Assembly: GCA_963855995.1 (NCBI GenBank)
Contig: OY979718.1
Location: forward strand, 47,155,559-47,219,558
Source: Muricea muricata
Lineage: Eukaryota > Cnidaria > Anthozoa > Malacalcyonacea > Plexauridae
DNA: 64,000 nt
Reading direction: 5' to 3'
Each line of letters opens with the position of its first letter. Within the stretch, counting starts at the first letter, position 1. The notes under the pieces are model-generated. The model worked only from the letters and a program-made list of their open reading frames with translations. It searched no databases and was not told the origin of the DNA. Position numbers and translations under genes: made by a program. Of the stretch, positions 36,101 through 44,941 are shown in pieces.

Positions 36101-36952
36101 CAAGGGCCACACGTTATATCTTTAAAATCGGCCAGCAGAAACTTAAATTCACGCACGAAATCAAATTTATACCTGCAAAAACTTAAATTTATACCTGCGG
36201 AAAGTTAAAAGTGGACTTGCGGAAAGTTAACTTCCTACCTGCGGAATGTTAACTATATACCTGCGGAAAGTTAACTTTATACCTGCGGAATGTTAAACTT
36301 TATACCTCCGCAATGTTAAACTTTATACCTGCGGAAAGTTAAATGTAGACCTGCGGAAAGTTAACTTTATGCTGGCGGAAAGTTAAATGTAGACCTGTAG
36401 AAAGTTAACTTTATACCTGCGGAAAGTTAAATGTAGACCTGCGGAGAGTTAACTTTATACCTGCGGAAAGTTAAATGTAGACCGGCGGAAACATAGCACG
36501 TTGCATGATGCAATATTTATCATGCCTGAAGACAAGAAATCAAATTATTTAGATGATGAGCATGAGACAACAAATTTTACATTGTTCTCTGTAGTGTCAG
36601 ATTTATATGAATCTCTGAGGTTCGTTCTGAAATAGATTTGAAACACTGTACGTCCTCAAGACAGCCGTTCAGTCGTCACGAAAATATCTCACCGACAAAA
36701 ATGAAAACCTTTCAGTAAATCAATATTAAAAAACGGGAATTTTTTATACCTTTCCACCTTGGATCTGAATCTCGAGGGACAATAGTGTAATGTGTTGTGA
36801 TCTTTGGATGACCTTTGACCGATGTGCATTTATGTCGATGCCAGCGACAAACTACGGATTAAAAATAAGAAAATAACATAAAATAACAGTCAATGAAGTT
36901 TGTCAAATAGAAGAGCCATTTAAGTACCTCTCGTTAAACTTCTTCGAAACAT
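21104..36952 (-). CDS. ETFDH: Electron transfer flavoprotein-ubiquinone oxidoreductase, mitochondrial (ETF-QO)
   Basis: ETF-QO passes electrons from reduced electron transfer flavoprotein to ubiquinone at the mitochondrial inner membrane, serving fatty-acid and amino-acid oxidation. Thirteen minus-strand exons with matching phases: 36928-36952, 36750-36851, 35357-35509, 34383-34459, 34055-34136, 30527-30645, 29750-29827, 29439-29585, 29079-29144, 23780-23830, 22761-22853, 22086-22254, 21104-21672. They give 576 codons. Exon 1 is an Arg-rich presequence (MFRRSLTR). The FAD motif [14 protein letters not shown] is near residue 58. Conserved segments include [60 protein letters not shown] and [20 protein letters not shown]. 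The C-terminal 4Fe-4S ligands ([19 protein letters not shown]) are intact and the end is GPAYNGM. Oddity: about 25 residues around the family's TYGGSF segment, expected between exons 9 and 10, were not found. Both flanking junctions are phase 0. Confidence 0.96.
23125..23505 (+). mobile_element. Composite MITE family, copy 2 (ETFDH intron 10)
   Basis: TIR module from TTATATACTGAGTGTC (about 23127) to CACTCAGTATATAATA (about 23357-23372). It is followed by the hairpin ATTGACTGAGACCTCGGGAA up to GTCTCAGTCAATGAGTG. This copy has the fullest hairpin centre, CCCGAGGCGAAGCCGAGG. Its TIR module is shorter than that of copy 1 (about 250 against 350 bp). Confidence 0.85.
24178..24209. repeat. Detached minisatellite unit left of the ballast element
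   Basis: ACAACAAATCCAATACTACC here is identical to a unit inside the array at 27274-27840 (near 27490). The array was therefore probably split by insertion of the 24210-27273 element. Confidence 0.65.
24210..27273 (-). mobile_element. Transposon-like unit carrying a P2X7-ballast-like gene
   Basis: The ends show GGGGCGAGCCCGAGCG (from 24229) and, inverted, GGGGCGAGCCTGAGCG (near 27258-27273). Sub-terminal arms also match in inverted orientation: 24965-25190 against 26790-27010, with TGATGACGTATGCAAATGGA in both and TTAAAGTGCCTATGAACTC against TTAAAGTGTCTAAGAACTC. The broken gene at 25926-26760 lies between the arms. Units of one minisatellite flank the whole block on both sides. No transposase was recognised and no clean target-site duplication was resolved, so the superfamily is unknown. 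Confidence 0.6.
25926..26760 (-). pseudogene. P2X7 'ballast'-domain-like protein gene, frameshifted
   Basis: The cytoplasmic ballast domain of vertebrate P2X7 receptors is a cysteine-rich zinc-binding fold that also exists as free-standing invertebrate genes. Three minus-strand exons are visible. Exon A (26532 to about 26760) is a Ser/Asp/Glu-rich leader ([20 protein letters not shown]) ending in CATG|GTAAGT. Exon B is 26214-26452, with donor ATGA|GTAAGT. Exon C is 25926-26099. Exon B begins with RCRCGRCS, then in another frame EFRCGVEI and [20 protein letters not shown]. Exon C reads [30 protein letters not shown], then, shifted, [15 protein letters not shown]. This order matches the family: CxCGxC, CC, CI..H, AYRW, LPxC, I..EFP, GYKG. 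Breaks: a frameshift after RCRCGRCS, one of the usual paired cysteines read as Gly, an in-frame TAA between EFRCGVEI and AACIVEH, and a frameshift in exon C. No start codon found. Confidence 0.8.
27274..27840. repeat. Minisatellite, core TACTACTCACAACATAT
   Basis: About 20 diverged units of roughly 25-30 bases with the core ACTCACAACATATCCAATAC and variable spacers. The plus-strand open frames here repeat HYSQHI and TTYPIL motifs because of the tandem structure. Confidence 0.9.
28000..28690 (+). mobile_element. LINE 3' fragment (reverse transcriptase C-terminus)
   Basis: The start reads as the end of a LINE reverse transcriptase (LLRKQRIL-like, then [16 protein letters not shown]). After frame breaks a 119-codon frame (28172-28531) carries the usual C-terminal segment, for example [15 protein letters not shown] and [20 protein letters not shown]. 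The 3' end has AATAAAGTC and then a TCCATCCG-type simple repeat. It is a different LINE lineage from the one at 820-2750 and lies in ETFDH intron 9 in antisense orientation to that gene. Confidence 0.75.
28697..28813 (+). repeat. CCAT/CCGT/CCAC simple repeat, LINE tail
   Basis: Degenerate tetranucleotide array (TCCATCCGTCCGTCC, CCACCCACTCACCCACCCAT) directly after the LINE AATAAAG. It is best read as the microsatellite 3' tail of that element, later expanded. Confidence 0.8.
30265..30460. repeat. Hairpin element in ETFDH intron 6/7 region
   Basis: AGAAATATAAAACATTTTTT (30270) and AACACTCGTGAAAATTGGAA on the left face TTCCAATTTCCACTCGTG and AAAATGTTTTATATTTCT on the right. A GC-rich tip (CCGCCCTGCGGACG) lies near 30360. 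Non-coding. Confidence 0.75.
31130..32045. mobile_element. 0.9 kb TIR element, copy 1 (9-bp target duplication)
   Basis: The element at 31139-32036 (898 bp) has imperfect termini AACAGCTGGGAAATTTG and, inverted, AGCAGCTAGAAAATTTG. It is flanked by GCATAAAAT (31130-31138) and GCATAAAAC (32037-32045), a 9-bp duplication with one change. A nearly identical copy lies in opposite orientation at 43519-44427. Duplications of 9 bp fit Mutator-like (or Merlin) elements. No transposase was recognised. Short frames of 73 and 71 codons are shared with copy 2 but look non-coding. Confidence 0.85.
32484..32871. mobile_element. Long-TIR MITE with sub-terminal tandem repeats
   Basis: Almost the whole 388 bp is an inverted repeat. 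ATTGCGATTTGCGTTCAAGC (32484) faces GCTTGAACGCAAATCACAAT (ending 32870). Each arm carries three or four tandem copies of a 21-bp unit containing TTTCAAAACGTACGTTT. The centre is GCTTTTATATAGTAAATATAGTATATAAAAGC. Overlapping open frames on both strands (32330-32984) arise from the symmetry. It sits in ETFDH intron 5. Confidence 0.85.
35640..36110. mobile_element. Cluster of tRNA-derived SINE fragments
   Basis: Three tRNA-like heads lie in ETFDH intron 2. Minus strand, 35640-35775: GGCTTGATAGCTCAACTGGC plus a decayed B box. Minus strand, about 35925-35985: B box GCGAGTTCGAATCCTGC. Plus strand, 36027-36105: GGCTTGATAGCTCAACTGGC and AAGTTCAAATCTTAG. The first two share a body word GAGAC(A/G)ATGAATTTTT. 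None folds into a complete tRNA. Confidence 0.65.
36165..36485. repeat. 22-bp minisatellite in ETFDH intron 2
   Basis: About 14 units near TTTATACCTGCGGAAAGTTA with point variants (GGAATG for GGAAAG, GTAGAC for TTATAC). It starts directly after the last SINE head, so it may have expanded from a SINE tail. Confidence 0.9.
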
Positions 36953-37313
36953 TGCAACTCATGAAATGATTTATTCAAACGTTTTTATTCTGGAATGTGC
37001 AGTATTGCCATGACGCAACACAACACAAATATGACAAAATGAAATTTGCCTGTGCCCGCAATTTCAACATTCAAGTAGTCGCACTTCATGTAAGTAACCC
37101 AAAGTAAACTGGGGGAAATTTCTTGATTTTGTAGCAGGTTTTAGCTAGAGAGCTCTGAGTAGAGCGCAAGGAGTGGACTACGTTGACAAGCTGGGTCTGG
37201 GACTTGTCGCTCTTGAAAGATGCGTGTTAAATGACGGCGGTCGACAAATTTTTATTTTGCTTTGAAATGGAAAAAGTAGAGGAAGGTGCAGACAGATCTT
37301 TTGTAAACCTTGA

Positions 37314-37430
37314 AACTCAAAGTATAATTTTGTGGAAACACCACGTAGGTTTTATAAGTTCATTCGATCCGTGAAGGGCGGATCGTGATTAATATTCGCC
37401 ATGCAAACGTACAAGAAACTCAAACCTTAG
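37314..37430 (+). repeat. Copy of the TTGTGGAAACACCACGTA family
   Basis: AAAGTATAATTTTGTGGAAA followed by CACCACGTAGG, then an internal CGATCCGTGAAGGGCGGATCG hairpin. It shares its left end with 16913 and 39440. The right end was not identified. Confidence 0.5.
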
Positions 37431-37745
37431 ACTGTCATCAAATGGCAAACTGATAATTGTTTACTTTATTGTTTCAAGTTCTTGTTTAATCATTTACAAA
37501 GAATGTTTACAGAGCGTCGCCCCAGAATCGCTCTGAATAAGCGCTGAATATGAGATACTCAAACGAGTAGTAAATACTCTATATCTGTATCGCAATAACT
37601 AACTTTGGCATCATAGTGCAGTCAAAAGTACATCAAGGTATTGCAGGTTCTTTCACTGAACGATCTTACGCTATACTGCTTGCAGACTTACTTCTACTCC
37701 TAGCCACAAGTAAAAGTAATGAGCCATATTAGAAAGTTTACGAAT

Positions 37746-38579
37746 TTAAAAATGTATATAGCTGCGCAAACTATAAATGGCAATCATGACGACACCTAAC
37801 GCAAGGAGCAGTCTTTCTGATCTAAAACTTGTGAAGTAAGAAATAGCAGCGCTCAGACCACTTTTTGGGTTATTCCGAGAAGATTGTTCCACTGCGGCGC
37901 TTGCATAGTGTTCAGATACTGACAAAGTCCTGAACAACGCTTGGATTTCCGTTTCCCGAATGTCATTTTCTCGGACAGCTATCTCTTTGGCGAACCGCTT
38001 GGCAAACTCTAAACAGTCGTCGATGATGAGTCGAAACCGCGATGGAACAACAGTCAAGCACAACAACTGCAGGTACAAGTAGGCCATAGCAGATTCTCCA
38101 ACATAAAAACTTCGAGATTTCCGCAGCCATGGCATATAGTACATGTTCCGAGTAAGAATATATTTGTTACTGGAATTGCCCAAGCATACGTGATACTGCT
38201 TTAAAGGAATCGTAGCAGCCATTCTTTTATCAGCCTCAAAATCTTCCCGGAATTTCAAATTAGGTCCGTCTATCATCTGTCCCCAGATGGGCGGAAATAA
38301 AATGGTATCGAACAATTCTTTGTCCACAACAACGATAGATGCATGCTCTTTGAAGATATTAATAAGAACATATTTATCCTTCTTTTCAGACATTTCATCC
38401 TTCGCTGCTTTCAGATCAAAAACGCTCATGCCTTTCATACGCAAATCATTGGCGATTTTGACAAGATCTTCCTCGAACAAACTTTTGTCGATAGTTTCTC
38501 CGAATATTGGTTCGTGTGAGGCAGCCATATTGTGCTGTTCTAATGAAACGCAATCGTGAAATGTAATTGGGTTGATCAT
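37746..38579 (-). CDS. Intronless gene, predicted tail-anchored protein of unknown function
   Basis: One uninterrupted frame of 277 codons. The second Met (MAASHEPIFGETIDKS, position about 38528) is a likely alternative start, because the 17 residues before it look less protein-like. The body is soluble, with helix-forming and charged stretches (FEEDLVKIANDLRMKGMSVF, EIAVRENDIRETEIQALF) and a conserved-looking centre (ELFDTILFPPIWGQMIDGP). The C-terminus is a single hydrophobic segment, LLLALGVVMIAIYSL, followed by RSYIHF, typical of proteins inserted post-translationally in the ER or mitochondrial outer membrane. I do not recognise the family. The gene lies about 0.8 kb upstream of ETFDH on the same strand. 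The length and even composition in AT-rich DNA argue for a real gene. An intronless form could also mean a processed copy. Confidence 0.75.
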   Translation of the reverse strand: MINPITFHDCVSLEQHNMAASHEPIFGETIDKSLFEEDLVKIANDLRMKGMSVFDLKAAKDEMSEKKDKYVLINIFKEHASIVVVDKELFDTILFPPIWGQMIDGPNLKFREDFEADKRMAATIPLKQYHVCLGNSSNKYILTRNMYYMPWLRKSRSFYVGESAMAYLYLQLLCLTVVPSRFRLIIDDCLEFAKRFAKEIAVRENDIRETEIQALFRTLSVSEHYASAAVEQSSRNNPKSGLSAAISYFTSFRSERLLLALGVVMIAIYSLRSYIHF

Positions 38580-38589
38580 TGGCTAAGCG

Positions 38590-40040
38590 ATTATTGGAGA
38601 AGATTTGATTGGTCGAGCTTATTTCGTGATTGTATTATTACGATTAATGTCATATAATGGATGTTCTGATGAGAAATACAGAAATTCTTTCAATATACCA
38701 CAAACAGACGTGACGTAATTTTCTTCGATGTTAGTCATATATTCATAAGAGCAAGACGCCTACTACGAAGGCGCTCACTCTAACCTCGTACAAAGGGTCT
38801 TTACTTGCGTTCACTCCGCCTGCCTCTAGACGTGTAAAGCTGTTACGGCTACCCCTACCTATATAAACCTAACAGGTGTAAACTATAAACTTAATTGGCA
38901 CATCTGGCACTAATGTGGCAAAAACCCAGGGGGAGGTAGACCAGCTTTAGAATTAGATTGGCAATTTCCTTTGGAAAAAAGGCCAGTGTAACGTTCCGAG
39001 CATGCTACATCTTAGATCAACATCACACAACAGAGTCCGAGCGAAGAACCATTCATTTGGTTAAAGCATTCTAATTTGGTAACGAGACATCGGAGCGACC
39101 CATATAGCCCAGATAATACGCGGTTTCGTTTATCATAACCCAAACTGTCTATGATAGCCTAGAAGAAAACCAATTAACATGCAGTTTGTTTTACAACGGC
39201 GATTAACCAGTAATATCAAACTGTTGGTCGACTGTTATTCTGTTGTCCTGTTCAGGACTGTTTTTCAGTTACGCAGCCAAAAAAACACCACAGACTTGTT
39301 GCACGTTGTCCATTTTACCCGCTCGTTACATCAAGTGTATATAGGGTAATATTTTCTCATTTTCCTTCTGTCACTTTTTCTGAAAGACTTTTCAATATTT
39401 AACTGTTTTATCCTGGAGTGCATATGGTGATTATCAATCAAAGTGTAACTTTGTGGAAACACCACGTAAATTTATCATCGAAAAGCTTTCGATCCGTTAG
39501 CTCGGATCTTCATTTTTATTAGCAATGATGCAACTTCGTTTCCCAAAAGTCCTGGGAACGAGATTGAAAATGTCTATTTTCAGTCTCATCCCCAGGCTTT
39601 CTTTTGCTCGGTTGTGGGAAGGTGAATTGCAATTTGAGAAGGGATGATTTCCCACCAGCTATTATCACATTAGTTATCACACTTATCCAACAAGTTACCA
39701 CACTATAACATGTACATAACAGTTGGATATGACATTTAATTAATACCTCTTTTGGAACAATGAAAGTAGGATGTGTCATGCGATAATGAGTAATGACGCG
39801 TAATTGCTCTGGCACGTCTTTGGTCTCTTCTCACGCAATATTACTGTCACGTTGTTGTTTCGTATTGCAATGACATAAAAGTATAACTGTCGTTAGCATG
39901 ACAACAGTGACATTTCAATATTTGGCCATTTAAAGTTTAAAAGTTATTTAACGGGAAAATATGTTTGGTTACCCCCATTTTTAGATACGAACTGCATTAT
40001 TGTTAATAATAAAATTACATGACAGTGAAATGAACATGTG
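38590..40040. other. Intergenic, one small repeat
   Basis: Contains a third copy of the TTGTGGAAACACCACGTAAA family at about 39440-39520 with a CGATCCGTTAGCTCGGATC hairpin. Nothing else was recognised. Confidence 0.5.
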
Positions 40041-40044
40041 ATAA

Positions 40045-41380
40045 TGTCTAATGTTAGACAATTAAATTTCTTTAGAACAGAAATAATATTCTACTGAAAA
40101 GTTGTTTTATTTTGTAATTTCCCAGTTAATAATTTTTCATTGTTAAAGTTAGATAACTAATTATCCATACTTGACCATCCATATGTTCCTTAATTGATCC
40201 TCAACGAAAAACAGTTTACGAAGCGCTTCGTTGGCTATCAGCTTATACAGTATACGACTGGAGCCCGTGTAAGTAATATTTACAACATGAGTGGCCGTGT
40301 TGTACGAGCATATACAAACTCGAGCCGACGGCGAGAGTTGTGTATCTGATACAACACGGACGCGAATTTTGTAAATAGCTTGTGAAACTCTTCAATTTTA
40401 TAGATCATAAGAAAATCAAAGTTAAAAGTTATGAAAATCAACAAAATTCCTGTATCAGAGTATACAGACTCCTTCACGCTCATGATTTCTTTTGTGTTTT
40501 CTTCATGAATTATTAATAAGTTTCACAATAGCTGTTAACTATTCTTAAGTACTCATATATCATACAATCAAGAAGCTGCACCATTCGCAGTCAATAACTG
40601 CACGTTGTGCTCAGTTATTTGAAACAGACCAATCTAGAAACCATGCGATCGTGATGGAGTTTATTTTGTGAACCTTACATTCATATTTGCTGTGAATTAT
40701 ACATATTGTTCTTATTGTTCTTTTTCTTAAATTCCTTAGTCATAGTCATGCAGTTTCTGGAGATCTGTGCAACTTCGAAAGAAATTGTGCCATTTGTGTT
40801 TTTAACTAATCATTATTCATTCATGGCTCTTGTCAAAATTTGATGGTTGACACAAAAGATTAACGTATATCCTGAGTGGTCGGTTATTTTCTACTAGTTA
40901 GTCGTTCGATGGTTTTTCTCTGGTCGCTCTATTTGTGATGAGTGTCGATCGATACTTGGCGATACCTTCTCCCATCTTAAATCGAACATCCGCGAGTCGC
41001 GACAAAGGAAAAATTTTTATCTTTTGCTTCTTACTCAGAGTTATTATTGCGATTACTATGTTAGCGGGGTCTATAAACGACTTGGTCATCCATTGGCATT
41101 GTGAAGTTAATCTTCTTATATTTTTTATAATTTATATTCCTTCTATGTTGTTTATCAACTACAAATTATTTACAGTCGCCAGAACAAGTCGCAGAAACAA
41201 CGAAAAATCACCTGAGATGTTTCCTTTGAAGAATATATAAAGTTACTCGTTGGTAGTCGTTACTTCTCTAACTTTGATGTCCATTCCAAGTTTGGTCTAT
41301 ATTGCACCTAGACAAACTTCGAAAGACACGAAAGTTAACATTGGATAATGCAGATCTTACAGCACTGCAACCTTAGGGAA
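40045..41380 (+). pseudogene. Rhodopsin-type GPCR relic, copy A
   Basis: A frame from 40935 to 41240 starts in the end of TM3 with the diagnostic MSVDRYLAI motif. It continues through intracellular loop 2, TM4 (IFIFCFLLRVIIAITMLAG) and TM5 (LLIFFIIYIPSMLFI), and stops in intracellular loop 3 (RTSRRNNEK). TM1 to most of TM3 and TM6-TM7 are not found in frame, and the DNA just upstream is stop-rich. Extracellular loop 2 is very short. Sequence similarity to copy B begins near 40045 and ends near 41380, so a larger block was duplicated. Not functional as seen. Confidence 0.75.
40285..40378. repeat. Hairpin
   Basis: TTACAACATGAGTGGCCGTGTTGTAC faces GATACAACACGGACGCGAATTTTGTAAA across a CGAGCCGACGGCGAG tip. 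It is similar in style to other tip-GC hairpins in the window and lies within GPCR copy A. Confidence 0.6.
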
Positions 41381-41399
41381 CCAAACATTCAACTGTTTA

Positions 41400-42625
41400 A
41401 TTTTTTATTGGATAAACGAAACTTTTGCGAAAGTTAGCATTGTCATGCCGAACAAAGCTTTTGGTAATGAAGAAAAGGGAAATATATTTAACTGCGATGA
41501 AGCAACATGTAAAGAAAGTACATTTTGACAATATGTGACACAAGTAAACAATCGCTGTGTACAACCGACTGCCTGTCATTGGATTCTTTAAACTATAGAG
41601 GCTCAGTTATGAAGCCATCTGCCGTAGAAAACTTTTATAATAGGCGAACTAGCTTGCACCTTGCGACAAACGTTTTGATGAGACTCTAGTAAATTCAAAT
41701 CATGGACCAGCACACCTTACCAAATAAGACTTATACTTCGAACAATCTTCGAAAACATGAACTTTTAATACAGTAAAATGCAAGACTGATAACATGCAGA
41801 TTTTAAAAGTGCGTTTTGTTAAATGTACTGTAAACCTATATCTATATTTTTGGCTCAGTCTTGTACACACGCAATTCAGTCATGTGGCTGCAATGTGATT
41901 ATCTTCATTAACCTATTAATTATCTGTCTATGCATCATACGAGACAACTAAACTAGTTGTGAAGTAGAAAATAAATCTATGACAAAGTTATTGCATGCAT
42001 GCGAGTAACCTTATAGGCAAGGAATAGAGTTTATTTAGCCCATCCTGGAAAAAAAATTGGAAAATTTTATATGTGAAGTTTATATTAGTGCTTGGTGAAA
42101 AACGACAGGAGAATAAAAAATTAATTCTCATTTTATGAAGTGTTGGATAACTGTAGGTATATCGTGGGTATTATTTGCAACATGTAATAATGGTAGTATA
42201 TTGTATATAAGTGTTTCGCCAGCCGTTCAACAAATAATGAAACAAACTACCATTCCAGAAACATGTATTTTATCCTTTTATCAGTACCACCAACAATACA
42301 TTAATTTCGAAATCTAAAATATTGACGAATACAAACTATAAATAAACCCGACTAAACTACAATCAGTACGAATAAACAATGTTAAATATTTACCCGGTAG
42401 TCTCTTACGACTTGATAAACAGCTGCGAATTACACATAAAAGTCCTCTAATCTATTAAACTCTCAATAATATTGTTCAATTCGCGGTTCGTCCGACAATT
42501 CACCGAGTCTTTCCGAACGCTGTTCGACTATTTCGTGCAACACGAAACAATAAGTATATAACTATAGCCAGATCTTCCGGGTGTCTGACGGCTAACTAGA
42601 CGCCTAATGCAAATAGGAGCAGCTG
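41400..42625. other. Spacer between the GPCR relics, nothing recognised
   Basis: AT-rich DNA without a supported gene. Confidence 0.45.
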
Positions 42626-43084
42626 TCTAATGTTAAACAACCAAGTTATTCTAGAGCAGAACTAATAATCTAGTGTACATAACAGGACATGTAAAGTTGA
42701 TTTAGTTTGTAATTTCCCTCCTGTGTTAAAATTAGATCACTAATTGTTCATACTTGTCTGGTCTCTGTATTAAACGGGAATGATAGCTTTGGTTCAGTAT
42801 CCTCCACAGAAGCTTTTTGGTTTCAGGCTATAGTCCCTTTTTCATTAATCTTACACAACGTTGGCTTGTCCGCACGATGTACACAGAGAATAAAATTCGA
42901 GAGAAGCCTCTGCCATATGATGTTTTTATCCACTGCCACTATCCTCTGCGAACTTCAATAACTATAAGCAACTCTACACGTCCGTTTGTTTCAAAACTCC
43001 AGCAAATTGTAAAACTACTATACTAATGATCCAGTCTGGATTGCTGAAGAAAAAGTTTTCCAAGTTTGCAAACGAACTTTTGAC

Positions 43085-43130
43085 TTAACCCAGCGTTATG
43101 CTAACCGGCTATTGAGCAACTGGTCCATGC
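43085..43130 (-). mobile_element. Remnant end of the GTTGTTCAAAAGCCGG MITE family
   Basis: On the minus strand: GACCAGTTGCTCAATAGCC then GGTTAGCATAACGCTGGG, matching the termini at 20477 and 54950 imperfectly. Confidence 0.4.
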
Positions 43131-43186
43131 TGTTTATCAACTACAAACTGTTCACAGTCGCTAGAAAAAGTCGCAGAAACCTGAGA

Positions 43187-43317
43187 GTGTTGCCTAGTAG
43201 CGAGGCCAGCCCGACAATTTGGTCATGCTATGCAAATTTAAATCATTATCATTATTCATTTCTTTAGAAACCATTTGCATGACCAAATGTTGGGCTGGCT
43301 TTGCTACTGGTGTTGCC
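43187..43317. mobile_element. hAT-type MITE inside GPCR copy B
   Basis: The element at 43195-43309 (115 bp) has termini TAGTAGCGAGGCCAGCCCGA and, inverted, CAGTAGCAAAGCCAGCCC. It is flanked by the perfect 8-bp duplication GTGTTGCC (43187-43194 and 43310-43317). It is the same family as the 410-bp element at 55866-56275. Confidence 0.9.
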
Positions 43318-43455
43318 TGAGATGAAAAATCTTTTTTCTTTGATCGATGGTAGTCGCTTGTCTAATTTTGTTGTGCATTTGAGCTATAATGTACGACAAA
43401 CTTCGAAAGGGACAGAGTATATTTTGGATAAGGCACATCTTGCAGCAGGCTGGGC

Positions 43456-43480
43456 GTGTGTGTGTGTGTGTGTGTGTGTT
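43456..43480. repeat. (GT)n microsatellite
   Basis: An alternating GT run of about 24 bases. Confidence 0.9.
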
Positions 43481-43509
43481 CTAACGTTGCACTCGAAAAA
43501 TCTCAAGCA

Positions 43510-44436
43510 ATCAGGAATAGCAGCTATGGGAAATTTGTCTAAGTATGCGCCAGATAAGCCTGCGTGAACGCGTGGGAATTGCGTGATTTACGCGTGATAT
43601 TTAAAAATCATATAACAAACATGGATCACAAGCATTTTCAGTGGACTAAACGACCTTTTAGCGTAATTTTTAAGAGCACGCTAACAAATCAGGTGAGTAG
43701 ATATAAACATGAAGGCCAAGCTCGAGCTATAATCATGTTGGAGCAAAAGGCTGATTTTTTAAAATTCGACTCAAACTAGTCAACGCTCGTACTCGAGCAA
43801 CAATACAAAAATGTCACTGAAATCGATCGACTAAACGCATTAGTCAATTGAAAAATATCTTTACCATTTGTACGAAAACATTTATACAGTATCAAAGACA
43901 TCATTGCACTGACGGCCCACGTGATTGTGGATGTTTTATCACTTTCACGACCATTTCAACAACAACCGTAATTTAAAGTACTTTTCCGATAGCGAGTTTC
44001 ACAACAAACTATTGGCCATGAGCGGAATTTATAAAACAAAAAAATTGGTTTCGAAAGGAACATAAACATATTGGAAGTAACAGGAAACAAATATCTTTTT
44101 GGAGCAAAAGCTAAATTTTTCAGTATTAAGTGAAACGTAAATTCAACATCGCGCTTAATTCTTGGCAACCCACTCACATGTCAAAGTTTAAAAATTTGCT
44201 TCAACAGACGATGTCATCACTTCAAAATATGATTAACTGACAGCTATATCAGTCCTTTACTGAAATCAATGAAAAATTGTGAACAAAATTATAACTGGCT
44301 CGTCAAAGAAACTAAATTCCGAGCACATCTGAAACCAATCTGCATTTCGCAAATAATATGCTAATTACATTTTGTGTTCAGCCGCCAACAATATTTTTGC
44401 ACAGCGGTGGCAAATTTCCCAGCTGCTATCAGGAAT
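43510..44436. mobile_element. 0.9 kb TIR element, copy 2 (9-bp target duplication)
   Basis: The element at 43519-44427 (909 bp) is the reverse-complement partner of 31139-32036. Termini are AGCAGCTATGGGAAATTTG and, inverted, AGCAGCTGGGAAATTTG. It is flanked by the perfect 9-bp duplication ATCAGGAAT (43510-43518 and 44428-44436). The shared 73-codon frame differs from copy 1 by one residue, which suggests recent movement. Confidence 0.9.
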
Positions 44437-44579
44437 TAGATATCGTATCATAAACAAACCGTACGTCCACTAATTTCAGTACCTCAAAATCACGCTTTGT
44501 TAATCCCGCGTGAGCAAAAATATTCAAGTATTGTGGGCTTTGAAGTCGAGGGAATCTGCGGAGATAAGTATATCTACTG

Positions 44580-44941
44580 TACAGGGTGTCCCAATAAAAC
44601 CCAAAAACTATTGAAATCACCTATTGTTAACATTTGAATGCCCTAACACTTGTTAAAAAATTAAAATACCTTTGTAAAGTACGTTTGTTTTGCTCATGGC
44701 AATATTGATAAAAACCAAATTGAATAGGCTAAGATAACCCATGCATAAACTTTGATTGCATTTTTAATATGCACTCGTAGGCTTAGTTTTTTTGTCTGGC
44801 ATAAAAATGGTTAACACTGAGTATCACTATTAATTATGACGGTTATGTCAATAGTTTATCCACTCGTGGGTTCAATTTAGTGCTAGGCATTGAAATTCCA
44901 ACAATAGATCATTTTCAATAGGAACATTGGGACACCATGTA
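44580..44941. mobile_element. Mariner-type MITE 1 (TA-flanked)
   Basis: The element at 44582-44939 starts CAGGGTGTCCCAAT and ends with the complement, ATTGGGACACCATG. It is flanked by TA dinucleotides at 44580-44581 and 44940-44941. The TIR and TA target are typical of Tc1/mariner derivatives. Confidence 0.85.

Larger units (their letters stand above)
42630..43460 (+). pseudogene. Rhodopsin-type GPCR relic, copy B
   Basis: Shares with copy A the flank (TGTCTAATGTTA..ACAA, TTTGTAATTTCCC), the TM5 end (MLFINYKLFTVAR, about 43128-43170), and the tail including GGTAGTCGCTTGTCTAATTT and ACTTCGAAAGGGAC. The DRY region is missing and a 115-bp hAT-type MITE (43195-43309) splits the remaining loop 3 sequence. 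It is more decayed than copy A. Confidence 0.6.

Noticed and set aside
36027..36105. tRNA gene in ETFDH intron 2
   Set aside because: A and B boxes are present but the arms do not pair, and decayed relatives lie beside it.
36165..36485. CRISPR-like array
   Set aside because: Head-to-tail 22-bp units without unique spacers.
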